The notes below the pieces were generated by a model. It saw nothing but the letters and a program-made list of their open reading frames with translations. It searched no databases and was not told the DNA's origin. Positions 12,252-26,869 of a stretch of 64,000 nucleotides of DNA are shown here, piece after piece. Every line of letters begins with the position of its first letter. Position 1 is the first letter of the stretch. Location: the NCBI GenBank assembly GCA_030077755.1, contig JAQJZZ010000011.1:496001-560000 (forward strand). Direction: 5' to 3'. The stretch is from Filosporella fistucella (lineage: Eukaryota; Ascomycota; Leotiomycetes; Helotiales). The position numbers and the translations under genes were made by a program.

Positions 12252-13839
12252 TTAATCCCGCAGTGCCTCGATATCAACAACCTCTTTGACCGCCTCTGTC
12301 GTCAACACAAGAGGCGAGTCCTCCTGAACACAGACGCTATCTTCGATTCGGATGCCTATTCCCCTGAAATGGGTTGGCCAACGCTCATCATCAGGGACAT
12401 AAATGCCGGGTTCCACAGTCACACAGTGTCCAGTCTTCAGTGTCACCGACCGAGAATATCCTGGGCAATCATGGACGTCCAATCCAATATAATGGCCAAC
12501 GTGGTGGGGAAAGAGAACGCTCATAGCATCGCCAGACATGTCGAATCCCAGTTGAGTAAGAGCTTCTTTCAATCCACGCTCAGTGATTTGATGGATCTTG
12601 TCCATAGTCATATTTGCACTTTCTGTGCAGAGAGATATGCTGCTCCTTTGGACTCGAAGTATAGCTTCATAAAGATCTCTTTGGGCATCTGTGAACTTCC
12701 CGTTTATAGGCCAAGATCTGGTTATGTCCGCAATGTAACCTCCATATTCTCCCCCAGCGTCTACTAAGACGATTTGACCGTTTTTGAGAACATCATTGTT
12801 ACGAACATAATGAATGCTCAGTGCATTCTTACCGCCTGCAATTACTGGGACATAAGCGGTGGTATCACACCCTCCTACTTTGAAGTCATAATCCAGAAAG
12901 GCGCCCAGGTCTTTTTCTTTGGTCCATTGTCGTCGCATAGCATTTGTGAAGGCTCTTCCAGAGTATTTACCAGCTAGGCGCATGTTTGAGATCTCGGAAT
13001 GGCTTTTGATGATTCTCAGTTCATTCATCAAAGGCTTCAATGGCTTGACTTTTGTGTCTTTCAACATCATCTGAAAATCGTTCGGCTTCAAATCCTGATT
13101 CCGGAAGAAGCGGCCAAATCCAGAACATTTTGCTATATCTGTGTAAACTTCGGTTGCCCCTGAAATTAGTGGAGGGAGCAATGTATGTAGATGATTGACA
13201 TCCCCTGACTGCAATATGATCAGCTCTTGCCCAAGATAACTAACCAAGTGGAAAGACCTCATCTGCGTTAAACACATCCAAGGCTGCTTGTTCACCAGTC
13301 CTTGCACCATCCCATAATTCAGCGTTCGGGTCTTTCGGACGAAGAAATAAGTGAAATATATAGTCTTCAATCCCAGACCCAACTTTTTGAATTACCGCCA
13401 CTGCATCTGGTTCATTGAATCCAGTCAGGTAAAAGAAGTTCGGTTCTTGGTGAAACTCGTAGAAGACAGCTCCGGAGCGGTATTTTGTGTCAGACGAAGC
13501 AAGTATTGCAATGCCATTTTCTGCTAATTTCGAGGCCAGTTTTGCCCTCCGATCTGCATATTCTTGAGCTGTGATTCCGGGAGTAACTGGTATTGAAATT
13601 AGCTTTTAGACTTGAACAATTGACAGAAGCTTACGCTCTCCCGACTGCAGCAAATGGGGATGTGTTTCATAGACAGGTTGACCGAACTGGAGCTCTGCTG
13701 CAGATATTGAAGCATACGTTCGTCGAGGCACCGTCGTACGACCTCTCTTCGCAGCTGCCAGGACTTGAAAAGGGCATCTCGGCCGAGAAGGTGTGATGGA
13801 TTTTGGCAGCTGCCGCAACACAGATCCCCTCAACTTCAT
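12252..13839 (-). CDS. ICP55-type mitochondrial intermediate cleaving peptidase (Xaa-Pro aminopeptidase, M24B)
   Basis: ICP55 removes one residue from mitochondrial presequence-processed proteins and so stabilises them; the family is metal-dependent aminopeptidase P/XPNPEP3. The N-terminus MKLRGSVLRQLPKSITPSR is Arg-rich without acids, a mitochondrial targeting signal. The ICP55 N-domain follows (FGQPVYETHPHLLQSGE, then the GITAQEYADRRAKLA region after a short intron). The catalytic M24 domain shows the metal ligands in VLVDAGGEYGGYIADITRSW (two Asp), HHVGHYIGLDVHD (His), TVEPGIY (Glu) and GIRIEDSV (Glu). The ATG at 13839 is the only ATG near the N-terminus in frame. Two to three introns lie near 13588-13635 and 13190-13265. 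It is divergent from the Dbf4-type gene. Confidence 0.93.
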
Positions 13840-14294
13840 AATTGAAAGTAAATTCGCGGATGTGCGAATAGTTGCAGGCGCGTCAAACCATGATATAAAA
13901 GTCAATCTGCATCATAGCCAAGAGCATAACTTGGAAAAGTAAGCATAACTTTATTTGGTGTCGTGCATAATAAAGGCCGCCGCTAGTGGGTTGTGGTTTC
14001 CTAAGAAACGGCGCGTTTTTGGCAAGTGCAAGTGGGTCCTAGCACAGAGAGCTTTGTTGATGAATTGAGGAACCTCACACCAAAGTCTATCATCGAAGGT
14101 CAACAGCCAGCATTATCCCCACCACACTCCTTGACTTGTGCACTCGCGACCGCATTCTAATCAAGACAAGTTCTCAATCATACTTCACCAATGCCTATAT
14201 AGAGCTCGTCGAAAAGGCTGATCGGACGTGTTCTGTCGCGTGCACCCCACTCATTCGAGGTCCTTAGCTGCCCGGACATCGAACCTACTTTCTT
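13840..14294. other. Divergent promoter between ICP55 and Dbf4-type gene
   Basis: About 455 bp. It contains a GGCGCGTTTTTGGC stretch near 14010-14023 that loosely resembles G1/S (MBF/E2F-like) sites, which would suit the S-phase gene to its right. That reading is speculative. Confidence 0.3.
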
Positions 14295-16474
14295 ATGGCA
14301 GCAGTATCGATATCACCGCTACCGCACACTCTTTCCACCATGTCAGGGAGAAGAGTGCCATTATCGAGCAATCCAAATGCCGTTAATTCGCCTTACAGAG
14401 CAGTGGCAGTTGCTGCATCAAAGCAGAAGCGCTCGTATGCAACCATACAACGCGAAGAAGCTTATGGTCAAGCCCCGCCAGCGAAGAAGCAGATGCTCGA
14501 TAGTCATCAAGCTCTAAGAACTCCCCCACGAGCACAGTCAACCCAGTCATCTATCGAAGGGCGCGTGTTTACTAGGAGATCAAATACTTCACAGCAATCT
14601 TCATTCGAGAGAAAATGCGTGGCTGTACGGGACAAACCTCAGCAAACGGTTACCAAGGCAGATAAGACCACACAAGAGAATTTGGATACAATCATACAAT
14701 GGCAGAAACACTACAGGAAGATATTCCCGACCTTCGTGTTTTACTTCGAGAGCATGCCAGAGGAAACTCGTATGAGGTTCACAAAGCAAGTCACTGCTTT
14801 AGGTTCTGTAAGTAGATGAGTCTGGAATACCTTTGGTTGCATGTATTGACAATTTTCAGCGTGAAGAGAAATTCTTTTCAAACTCAGTAACACATGTTGT
14901 GACTACTCGAAATATTCCACCAGCACAACCTTCTGTGGTTGAAGCACCTGTTACTTCATCCACAAATGATTCTCAATCACAGAATAGCCAACCGCAAACT
15001 ATAAATCCGTCATTGCTTGATAGATCATCAGAATCTGCAAATGCTCCATCTGATGTGGGTTTGCGAGGAAAGTTTACATTTGAAGCACCTATTGGAAGAC
15101 GTCTGGCTCAACAAAGTCATGATACGGAAAATCGCACTCAGCAACGTCGCAATGCGGATGTTCTCTACAGAGCAAGAGAATTGGGGATGAAGATATGGGC
15201 TGTAGAAAAGCTGTCACGAATGATGAACACCATGTTCGATACGGATACAGGATTCCAGTTCGCCCATGGACACAATACACGGAGCAACTCTGTCCAAGGA
15301 TCTACTATGGCTCGGAACAACCGTGAAGCAGATCTCTCTCAACTACTCCGCAATGAAAGAATCAATGGACCCTCTGATAGAGATCCAGCAGTGGCTACCA
15401 AGGAAATGACCCTTTTTAAGGGACCGTTCATTTACATACATGACATCGACGAGAAGCAGAAACCAATCATGGTTCGAGAATATCAAAAGGTTTCTAACAA
15501 GGAACAAGGGGACTGGCCTCAGTTCAGGAGTGTTGCAAACGGCAAATGTCCCTTCGTTGAAGAAGTCGACTATAGTCGCAGAGAAGCCGAAAAGGAGAAA
15601 GAGCTACTCCGGATGCAACGACAACTGGAGAAAGAGAAAGCCATGGTTCCAAGGACTCGTGCTGTTGCGGCAGGAGAAGCGACCCGTATGCAGCCCCCTC
15701 GAATCCACACTAAACGTGCCTTGTCTGAGATGGAAGATGGGTCAAATCGATCAGCCACAGTCATCACAAAGCAATCCAATCCGTTTGCCCCGAACAAATC
15801 ATCCTTCTCGCAGAGGATGGAACAAGAATCGTCTTCCCGAGGGAACCAAAATGCGTTCGTTAGCCGTGCTGGTGCTGGTCGACTCTTTGGGGGCGAGCCA
15901 GTGGCTTCAGGTCTTCAGCCATCGAATATCACATCGGCTATTCGTTCCACCATGATATCTTCCACCGCAGCTCAACCTGGAGCAAAGGCTGGCACCAGCA
16001 AGGAGGTTCATGGGCTGCAGCGAAAGGTCTTGGAAAAGAATAGCGGTGGGCCTGGGTCGTATGCAAGTTCCCACCGAATGACAGACATCAGTGCTACAAC
16101 TCGAGAAGACAGTGTTCGCCCGACCAAAAAGAGGGGACAAGACAAACTCCATTTGATTGAGGAAGATATTGACCCCTCAGAGGCTGAGGACAACGCTCGC
16201 AAAGTTGAAGCTGTTCGGAAGGCCAAGGCAGTTCAACAACGAAAGATAGAGAAGCGGGATCCAAAACCTGGATATTGTGAGAACTGCCAGGACAAATTTG
16301 AAGACTTCGAAGAGGTATGTCTTGATGTCTCACTGAAAAGAACCCTTGCTGACCTCCTTCCAGCATGTTCAGTCTCGAAAGCACCGGAAGTTTGCTGAGA
16401 AGTCAGAAAACTGGAAGGAACTTGATACTCTTCTAGACCAATTAGTGAGACCTTTACGTGAGGATGATTATTGA
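14295..16474 (+). CDS. Dbf4/Dfp1-type regulatory subunit of the Cdc7 (DDK) kinase
   Basis: Dbf4 binds and activates Cdc7 kinase, which phosphorylates MCM helicase at replication origins. The spliced product is 692 aa with introns at 14808-14859 and 16315-16363. The three family motifs appear in order. Motif N is BRCT-like (FVFYFESMPEETRMRF to NSVTHVVTTRN, residues about 145-195, then ELGMKIWAVEKL). Motif M is near residues 360-420 (LFKGPFIYIHDIDEKQKPI, then VREY and GKCPFVEE). Motif C is the C-terminal zinc finger (GYCENCQDKFEDFEEHVQSR with Cys2His2 spacing, completed across the second intron). The segments between motifs are polar and probably disordered. The first ATG (14295) is used; a second in-frame ATG lies at 14340. 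The spliced end is REDDY at 16474. Confidence 0.93.
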
Positions 16475-18277
16475 TCAGGCCCCAGCAGCGGCCTCGATGA
16501 ATATACTCTCCACATCATCTATCATTCTCAATGATCTGACGTCCCGCCAACGCATAACGAGATCCATCAGCATAGTAATATAGGCGTCCTGGGAAAATAA
16601 GGGAAACCAAGTCCCTTAAGGTTGCGGTTTTTGTGTTTTTGGGTGTACTTTTCACTTCTTGTTTGGCTTTACTGCGTATTATACCACCATACCAAGCCCT
16701 TGAACGCATTTCAGCCTGGTTCGAATTGGGGACGGGAATTCGCATTTACATGGGCGTATTGTCTGTTCATGTTTTTTTTGCTCTTTATTCATGCATCGCT
16801 GGGACCGAACATTTGTGGTTGACAGATCGACAGGAGGTCTGCTGGGTGGATTGGCAGTTTGAGTAATCTGGTGTAGATACAGAAGGCGGTTTTCACATGA
16901 AATTATGGGTTGATATGTTTGTCTGTTCCTCATCATACCGTATACAAGTGAGCGCTTCAAGCAAAGTGATTTACATGTGATTGTGAATCCTTCCGCAAAG
17001 GTTCTTACTCGGTACTCGGTCCTCTCACATCAACCTATTCTCATCCTAAACCCCCTCCACTATAACATCCATACACAGCAATTCAAACAACCGACCCAGC
17101 TCCTCGGTTCTCCTATATCTGTTTGTTTTACTACCATATCCCTGACATATCGTATCCCTTTACTGGAAGGTGATTTATAACCTTGTCTGCGGCTCCGTGG
17201 AATTTGGGGCGATACGAGGTTCTAGGTTTGACGTCAAACTTTATACGCGAGGGGTACGAGAGGCTCTAGATCTGCGTTGGGATGGAGAAGTGGAGGTATG
17301 GGGGGGAAGATATGGAGAAGGATGAAGGTGAATGTAGAGACTGAAGGGTATGGGAGTGGGAAGGGTACTTGGGATGGATTATTTTATGGGTTGTGTATGA
17401 TTTGGGTTGGGGAAAGATGTCAATATATGGGAAGAGATATGGTTTGGAAGAAAGTAGATATTCTGGTTATTGTCGCCATGAATTACATATCAAAGAAATA
17501 TCTAGAATCGTGCATTCTTTGAATTCTCTCATAATGATTAGGCTCGGACCACTCTGTAACTACATATTGAAATTGGACTGACATACATGTGCTTCCTCTC
17601 AAAGAGAGTTATAACTTTTCATTGTAAGAAGTCTTGGAAGAGGTAGATAACTCCCCACCTGTCAGCTATATACTTTTTGAACATCAGCTCATTTCTCCTT
17701 GATTCTGGAACATATATCAATTTCAAATCACCCTCACCTCGAAATCCTGATCACCCATCCATCACGTCCACGAGAGCAAACCGGATATAAAAAGGGAATA
17801 GCATACCAATATCTCGTGACTCCTATCTTGATGTCCGCTTACCTACAGATAACTTACTATATCTACACAATTCCTACTTCCTTGATTTTCAACCACTAAG
17901 GAACGAAACGGGATCATCGAGTGACATCTTTCACTCATCCCGCTGAGAAAATCGACTCGGAAAGCCTACTCTGTACGACAGTGATCTGCAACGCTTTGTC
18001 TTGAGGGAATACCATTTCATAGCGGAGAGTGGATGAGCAATTACTTAGACCATGTTGAAGACAGCTTGGAATATGATTGACACTGTGCCTAGGATGGGAA
18101 TTTGTCGGAGTTAACATAAGCTTGAGACGTACTGGCCTGGACTATATTTCCTCTCCTAATCTGAATATTCGTATACGAATAAGATCACAAATTTCATTCT
18201 TATGAAGGAGTGACTCATTTATGTTGGTTCTCAAGGCACAAAGTTTGAAAGATGAGACTAGATCACATACCACTATA

Positions 18278-18308
18278 TTTTCGGAAATATCTTCCTCCTT
18301 TCCGAAAA
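18278..18308. repeat. Hairpin 1 with ATCTTCCTCC loop
   Basis: A perfect 10-bp stem (TTTTCGGAAA with TTTCCGAAAA) encloses an 11-nt loop TATCTTCCTCC. A related hairpin lies 134 bp downstream. Confidence 0.6.
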
Positions 18309-18411
18309 GTATCATATCAGCTCATGTTCGTTTTCCCTTTCTGTAAAGCTCTAGATTTCGCAAAGCTTGGATACCTGTCTCAGAGAGCATCCCGATTTCG
18401 TCTTACTTTAA

Positions 18412-18440
18412 CGTCGGAAATATCTTCCTCCATTCCGACG
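18412..18440. repeat. Hairpin 2 with the same loop
   Basis: A perfect 8-bp stem (CGTCGGAA with TTCCGACG) encloses a 13-nt loop containing the same ATATCTTCCTCC as hairpin 1. The outer stem bases differ from hairpin 1 but still pair. Confidence 0.6.
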
Positions 18441-21420
18441 AACCCTTCCCAAGCTCATCTCTGCCGTCAACTTCAACCTTTATTGCTGAGACTGTACGAA
18501 GCAGAGCTCATGATTGGATTTCGGTGTTAATTCAATGGAGAGGAAGGTGCCGACCATATCTTCTCGAATCAAGAAGTGAAACACGGTGTTTGTCGGCTCG
18601 GAGGTCCCGAATTGAGGCAGCTTGGGTAGTGCTAGTTTTGACAATGGCGGCTTCAAGGCTGTCATGTGAATGGTTTCCCGGGGTTTGGAAGGGGTCTGAG
18701 CGTATATATTGGACGGAGTGGCATCTGTGATGGGGAAAGGCTTCAAGTATGCTCAATATGCCTTTAGTACTTGGCCTGTACGGTTTCTGGCAATTGAGCT
18801 TCAGATTCTGTGTGCGTGCGGGAAAGTTGAGGCAGATAAGAAGTCAGAATAAGGTACGTGGTTCAAAGCCGGTTTCGAGATCTGCGCGGGAAGACGGCTT
18901 CTAGAAGGAATCTGATGGCTTTACCTCAGAGCGAGACGGCATAACAAAGGGATGTGGAAGTGCTTCTAGAATACCAACTTGAAAACACATCACAACTCGC
19001 AAATTCGCGGTTGGGTGTGAGAGTATGCAGGTACGCCAGATTGTGGTTTCGGGTGTGAGGTCGTGAGCCCCTTGCATGCTACACGTGGAAGAGGAGATTT
19101 TGTGCTACCAACATGCATCGAGATGGCTTCGGAAATTTTCCATTCCATTATTTTGGATTTGTGATGCTGTGCCGTACAGATTTTGAAATTGTACATGACC
19201 TTTTATGAGCGAAAGGCTGGAGCTGCTATAACATGTATGCATGTACTATATTTGACGAAGGTTTTCGCAAACAGCGGGTAAGTTTATTCTTTTCAACAGT
19301 GTGAGATTCCAGGATTCATTGTTCGGGGAATATCTCTTCTGGAAGGATTTCGGGTGCTCCTTTCATGTTCGATGCAATCTTAACGCCTCGGGAGAACCCT
19401 TTGGTAGGTGGGGAAAATTCGAATGTTTTGGTTTGGACGAAAGATGGGTACAGTCTCAGGCCTAAATATATCTGCTTCCATCTGTTGTGACTTGTCTATT
19501 CTTGCCTCTTTTTGCTAATGATGATGAAAGATGGAGACCGATATGCTGAAACAGCAAGGGACTGTCTCACTTTGGGATGGTGTACCACTGGTTGATATCG
19601 ATGCAGATGAGTTGACCTATTTTGCCTGCAGCCTTACGTGCGTACCAGATGTTGTTCTTGTGAAGATGCGAAATTGTGAACTGCTGATGAGATGATCGTA
19701 CTGTAATGCAATATGTGCCACTGCTCGTAATGAACACATATTCAATAAAGATATATTAACATGGGAAGGAACGCAAAGTTTTTATGATCGAATAGAAAGC
19801 CTTCCCTTTATCTCGAGAACAGGGCAAGGGTACTGTATTCTGGAATGATGTGCGGTGCTGGGAACGACGGCGTCAGGGGTGGATATCTCACGATGATTGA
19901 CGGAGAGTCGTGGGAGGTGCCATCGTAAGAGTCTGAAAACTGAAGCTTGGATGCTTCTGCAATACTTCACCGCTCCGAAATTAATGTGATGAGAGTGATT
20001 TGCATAGTTCTTCCAATAATAGGCCACTACTAGAATTGAGTTCGACAAGATGTGGAAGCTGGCAGTTGTAGGAGAATAGGACAATAGTAGTCAACAGCTC
20101 GTACCTGGTATTCGTAGTAGTGCGTAGGACCGTAGGTAGGTATCATTTGATATCTGACTCGCCGACTCCATCCCAATCCATTATTCCTGACTGTCTCACG
20201 GCACCATCTCCAGTCCAAATCAATGGCGTCCTTGTACTCCGAGCCTGGAACCCTCTCAGCGGGTTCAACTTCGGTAGGAGACTGTGTATGTGCCCATGTG
20301 CCAGCCATGCTCGGCCATGTGCTATTCCCCCTGCTGGACTTTGCAGCTAGGCCGAAGTGAGTGGGTGTTGGAGTGGTGGAGGTGCTGAATTGCGGGCTGG
20401 CCGGCTTTGTGCAGAGGAAGTTTGTTGGTTGTGATAGAGCAGACAAGCAGAGAGAACGTGGCATCGGTGGAGTTGGAGCCCCGGCATGACAAGACAGACA
20501 GCGCAATCGATGGTCACACCAGAACACCCCAAGATTTACGGTGACACTCCACTCACAGCCTGTCAGCGACCTTCGGTTTCCACTGCTGTCATCAATCTTC
20601 AGGGGCACCTTCACTGAACTGCCACCAATTCTCACACTACAAGTCACCAATTCACCGCCAATCCACCTAACCCACCCTGAACCATCCACTGCGACCCCAT
20701 CCATCCTCGCCATCCTCGCTGTCTAAGGGCCCCCAGTCATCTGAATCGCCCTATCCTGGCTCTTCTGGAGGTCCTGGCGGAGCTTTATTATCGGCCATGC
20801 GCGTTCCATGCTCTGGCATGCCATGGTTTCGGCTGCTGCTCGAACTTGTATTTTCGCCTCTGTCTTCTTAGAAAAAAAGGCTGACTGAACTCCTTCCCCG
20901 GCTTCTAACATTCAGGCTCTGCCTTCAGATTCAGAAAGGAACCGAAAAAAAAGGAAGGAAGCTGAGGTTCATTCGATCACTATCCTGGAAATACCTGCAT
21001 ACGGAAAGTCTCAGACATTCTGCAGAAGAAACATTCTCGAAATTCCCCTTTATTCCACAACCTCTAATCTACTATCCGGCCAATTCAACTCTCTTTTGGG
21101 CACATTCCGTTGCGTCTAGAACCTACTGCACTGCACCTTCTATCACCGCACTGCTCCCTAACTGAACCTCTAATTCCGCCCGCCTTTGTTTGGGGAAAGT
21201 ATCGAAGGAAAAACTCTAATCCAGAACTCACAATCAACTCGCTTCCAGATTCGCTCGACCCGCCTCGGAATAACCATATTGACTTTCGCAACTACAATAT
21301 CCTCTCTCCAATTCCTCACAGTGAATGAAATAGGCAGCTCCTGTCCTAGTATGCCTACAGGCAAAGACATCTATTCAACCATCCATTTTACCAAGGACAT
21401 CCGGTAGCTATCCAACGCCA

Positions 21421-23525
<2,105 letters not shown>

Positions 23526-24694
23526 GGGTTCCAACGAAGCGTACGGTTTAATATTCTAGGACGCATACACGAAGCTGCAGGCAACGAGGAATAGATGTAT
23601 TACACATCACAGGCATGAGAGACATAGACACCACTCTGAGAACGGGATACGGTGTGTGGCGGACAAGGGACATCTCATTTATCACGACATCACACAAAAT
23701 AGCGCATATCCACATATAAACTGATAGACGTCCGCATAACCAATTGGACGGACGCACTGGGCGACTTAGGGGGAGATGACTGTATTTTAGCACAGTGGAA
23801 TGGAGCAAGCATGCATAGGTACGAGCGATAGTACAGCGAATAAGCAGGCGTATGGTAATTTTTCTGGCATAAGCGGTGGTTTGATGGAATATTTGATGGA
23901 ATAGCGCGAGGGGACATGAGGATGCAAGGCAATGACGATATACCAGCAATAGCGGCTAGTTAACAGCTAGTAAGCAAGCATGTTTTTAATCGCATAGTTC
24001 TGGGAGCGTAGGGTTGCTGTTGTAGTCTGGTGTAGATATGATACCATGGTTTATCTGCTCTATGGTATGGTGTTTGATGCGAATATGTCATTGTGTGATT
24101 GTGGTGTGTGTATCGACATATGAGACATGAGTCGTAAAACCTCGAACGAAGTGGTTAATGATACCTTGACGAACAAGAACACGGTGAACACCAAGACAGC
24201 TCGAAAAGTACTCATAAGTAGGAAAGTAGGAAAGCAATTACTCAGTACATATTTTACGATTCCAGTCTAATAAGAAGTCCTGATCTTTTCATTCTCTTGC
24301 TCGTTCTGCTATATTTTATAGGTCTGCTGAATGGGGTATACTGCCTGACTTTCCTTAGCTGCGCTCACTTTGACAGCAAATAGATTAGTAGTTAAGAGGT
24401 TGTATTTAAGGGTAATTTTGGAAACGAAATAGGAAATAAACTACCAACCCGCGTTCTATTTCCCTATCTCTGTTTCTTTCCGTACTGCGGTCCTTCTGTT
24501 GGTGTTGAAGCCTCGCCCTTTCTCTTCATCCCACAAGAACTGTCATTTCTATTTGGATCAGCTATGGGTACAGAACGAACCGTACCGCGGTAATTGAATA
24601 TCCAGTCCAACCTGTGGATAGAAGGGGGCTTGGTAAAGGATTATGCCATATCGACGAAATGTTCGCTGCTAGTGAACGAGGTCGGGCTTGCTGT
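23526..24694. other. Convergent 3' intergenic region
   Basis: Follows the stop of the STK32-like kinase and precedes the stop of a minus-strand gene. It is AT-rich and no gene was recognised. Confidence 0.45.
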
Positions 24695-25922
24695 TCAACA
24701 CGCTTTTCTGACCCGGCACAAAACTCCCATCTCAATGCGGTCTTGGTTCACGGGCTTATTGGCTATTGCAGGTGCTTGTTGCAACTCCTGTTGAGCAATG
24801 TTATCGATGCGGCTCGATATTCGGGATCTCATCCCATTGGGAGGGTGAAACGTACTGTTAGCAGAGTTTTTGGTCATACTCTTTGGGTAAGCCTGGGGTG
24901 CTGGATTAGCTATACCACTGGCATCGACGTATTCGGCCCAAGCTTTAGGAAGGAATGGGCTTGGAACTGGAGCGCGTGCCCTTGGGGTCGTACTGTAAGT
25001 ATGTTGGAGTTGCTGTTGAGCGGGGTGATCGGGGGGACATGTAGAAGTAGAGTTTTCTCTGTGAGCTGGTTGGAATTGTCGTTGGCCGGTCTCTTTCATT
25101 TTGTACGCCAGCCACATGGCAGATGCCCCAAAAGGAGGGAGTTCAAAATTGGTTCTGCTCATTGGTTTATATCTTGGTATGGGAGGGAGTTGCTTTTGCC
25201 TTTTAACGGAGCTATCAATGTGGACCGTTGGTGGGATCCCCATTGTAGGTGCGGTTTGGAGCTGTTGAGAAAAAGGGTTACTGGCATGGCTTGCCGGCAT
25301 AGACTCCATCCCCTGGGAAGGTTGGAGTTGCTGATGAGCAAAATTTCGCTCTGCACCGGGCGCCATCCCCCCATTGCCCGGGTCAAAGACTGTTGGAGCT
25401 TGATAGTCGAGTGTCGGCATAGAATGAGCCTGTATGTTGGCGCTATAATTATTGCTGGGACCATTGTGTGTTGCCACTGCAGGCTCTCCGACGTTTCGTG
25501 GATTGGAGACGACGGGGGCCAGCATGCTGCTGCTGGAATGGCCGCCCGGCTTGATCCCAAGGATATTCTGAAAAGGGTTTTCTACTTAGCCATCGTGGCT
25601 TAAGCTCTTCCACATAATTGATGTGATCATGGTGGGTATACGGCCTCGGAGGCTCCATAAAAACCTTTCTTGTATTGGTATTGCTTAAGATTGCATTTGT
25701 CGATCCACCTTTGAGCCAAACATCTTGTTCTGAATAGGGACAAAGATGTAGCGACACAGCTTTTGATCCAGGCTGGTAGAGAATAGCTAGTCCTTGGTGG
25801 TTGAACTCGGCGACCAGCGGGTGTACACAATCAAACAAATCGGGATAATGGTCGTCCCTGTTAAACCCCGTGAGAAAGGACTGTATGGGCGTCCGCCTCT
25901 GAAATCGACCATTCCAAGACAT
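24695..25922 (-). CDS. Hypothetical disordered protein with QQLQ-type repeats
   Basis: I do not recognise this gene. Two frames join through a proposed 46-nt intron at 25568-25613 (weak donor GTGGAA, acceptor TTTTCAG), giving 393 aa from the ATG at 25922. The first 100 residues look globular (FLTGFNRDDHYPDLFDCVHP, FNHQGLAILYQPGSKAVSLH). The rest is rich in Pro, Gln, Asn and Ser, and contains a recurring pattern of the type AQQQLQ, HQQLQP, SQQLQT, AQQELQQ followed by Pro. That suggests a disordered protein such as a transcriptional or RNA-binding accessory factor, but this is only a guess. A 329-codon frame is open on the opposite strand at 24614-25603 without an ATG start, so which strand is coding is not fully certain. 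Confidence 0.5.
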
Positions 25923-26869
25923 CCTCACTCCTCTCCTCTCTCACCCACCCTCCCAGCTTCGTCCCCAAACCAAACTCTCCTCTTACCTTGTCCTCTCCAA
26001 ATCCCTATTCCCTATCCCCATCAGCTCACCTTCACTCCTCATCTAAACCTCCCACCTAGTACCTCTCAACCCCAGCACTCGCACCAAACCCAGCGTATTG
26101 CTCACCAAAAGCCAATTCACTTCCAATCGCAAAGTTGAATACGCAGGAATCGATCAGGGTTCCTGGTGGAGAAGCTAACACAGTAGAGTATGAGGACGTA
26201 ATACTATCGTGATTTGAATAATGGAGATATACTGAGAAGAAATGTAGCTTGTGTGTGTAAAAGATGAGAGTGTAACTACTGGACAATGAGCGAGGCTTCT
26301 AAGTTGACTTCAAGAAAAGAGTGAAGGAGCGATGGGTGAGGGCCTTGAAATAAGCGCAATAAACGCCATGCTTCCTTGCCTGTGGATTCCGCTTTTGAAT
26401 CCGTAAATGCAGAAAGAGTTGAAGAAGATAGAGGTAACTTCCTGCAAGTAATGAAAGTCGGGGGCGCAATCCAAAACATAGGACGAGGATCTGCCCAATT
26501 GTATGAAAGATCACAAATCGTGTGCCTCAAATCTCACCTAGCCCAAGCAAAATATATGCACAGAGCGGATATTTTGAATTTGTATTTGTAGCACAAAAAT
26601 ACACTGCAAACTCCAACTCAATGAGCCTCCTAAATCATAACTGAAGCAACCTCATTGCAATTGCAAAAGAAATACACCACCCAAAACCCAATGTCAATGA
26701 AGGACATAAACCATATTCCATTTCCCAAATTCCAGTTACGGTTCGCCGCCGTTGTAGCCACCATGATCCTTATTCCATGGCATACATCTGATCATGCAGA
26801 TGGCCTTTTGTGTACGTGATAAACGCCTCCAGTCCTGAAAATGCTTGTTGCTATTTGTATCAAGAGGCT
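25923..26869. other. Intergenic with pyrimidine-rich tract
   Basis: On the plus strand, 25923-26110 is strongly C/T-rich, directly upstream of the minus-strand gene starting at 25922, so it is purine-rich in that gene's 5' flank. No gene was recognised in the rest, which should include the 3' UTR of the AP-1 gene. Confidence 0.45.

Larger units (their letters stand above)
16475..21420. other. Gene-poor 4.9-kb region upstream of the STK32-like kinase
   Basis: I see no conserved protein here. Two related hairpins lie at 18278-18308 and 18412-18440. One ATG-started 227-codon frame is open on the minus strand at 20030-20713 but resembles nothing known. The last 0.9 kb is CT-rich and probably contains the kinase promoter and 5' leader. 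No tRNA, 5S rRNA or transposon signature was recognised. Confidence 0.5.

Noticed and set aside
16720..16745. GGTTCGAAT motif resembling a tRNA B box
   Set aside because: The flanking bases do not form a T-arm stem and no A box or acceptor stem is present.
18252..18530. 92-codon ATG frame over the two hairpins
   Set aside because: Not protein-like; the repeated segment is explained by the hairpin loops.
24614..25603. 329-codon plus-strand frame as a gene
   Set aside because: No ATG start, and the sequence reads like an antisense shadow of a Pro/Gln-rich protein. Retained only as a finding.
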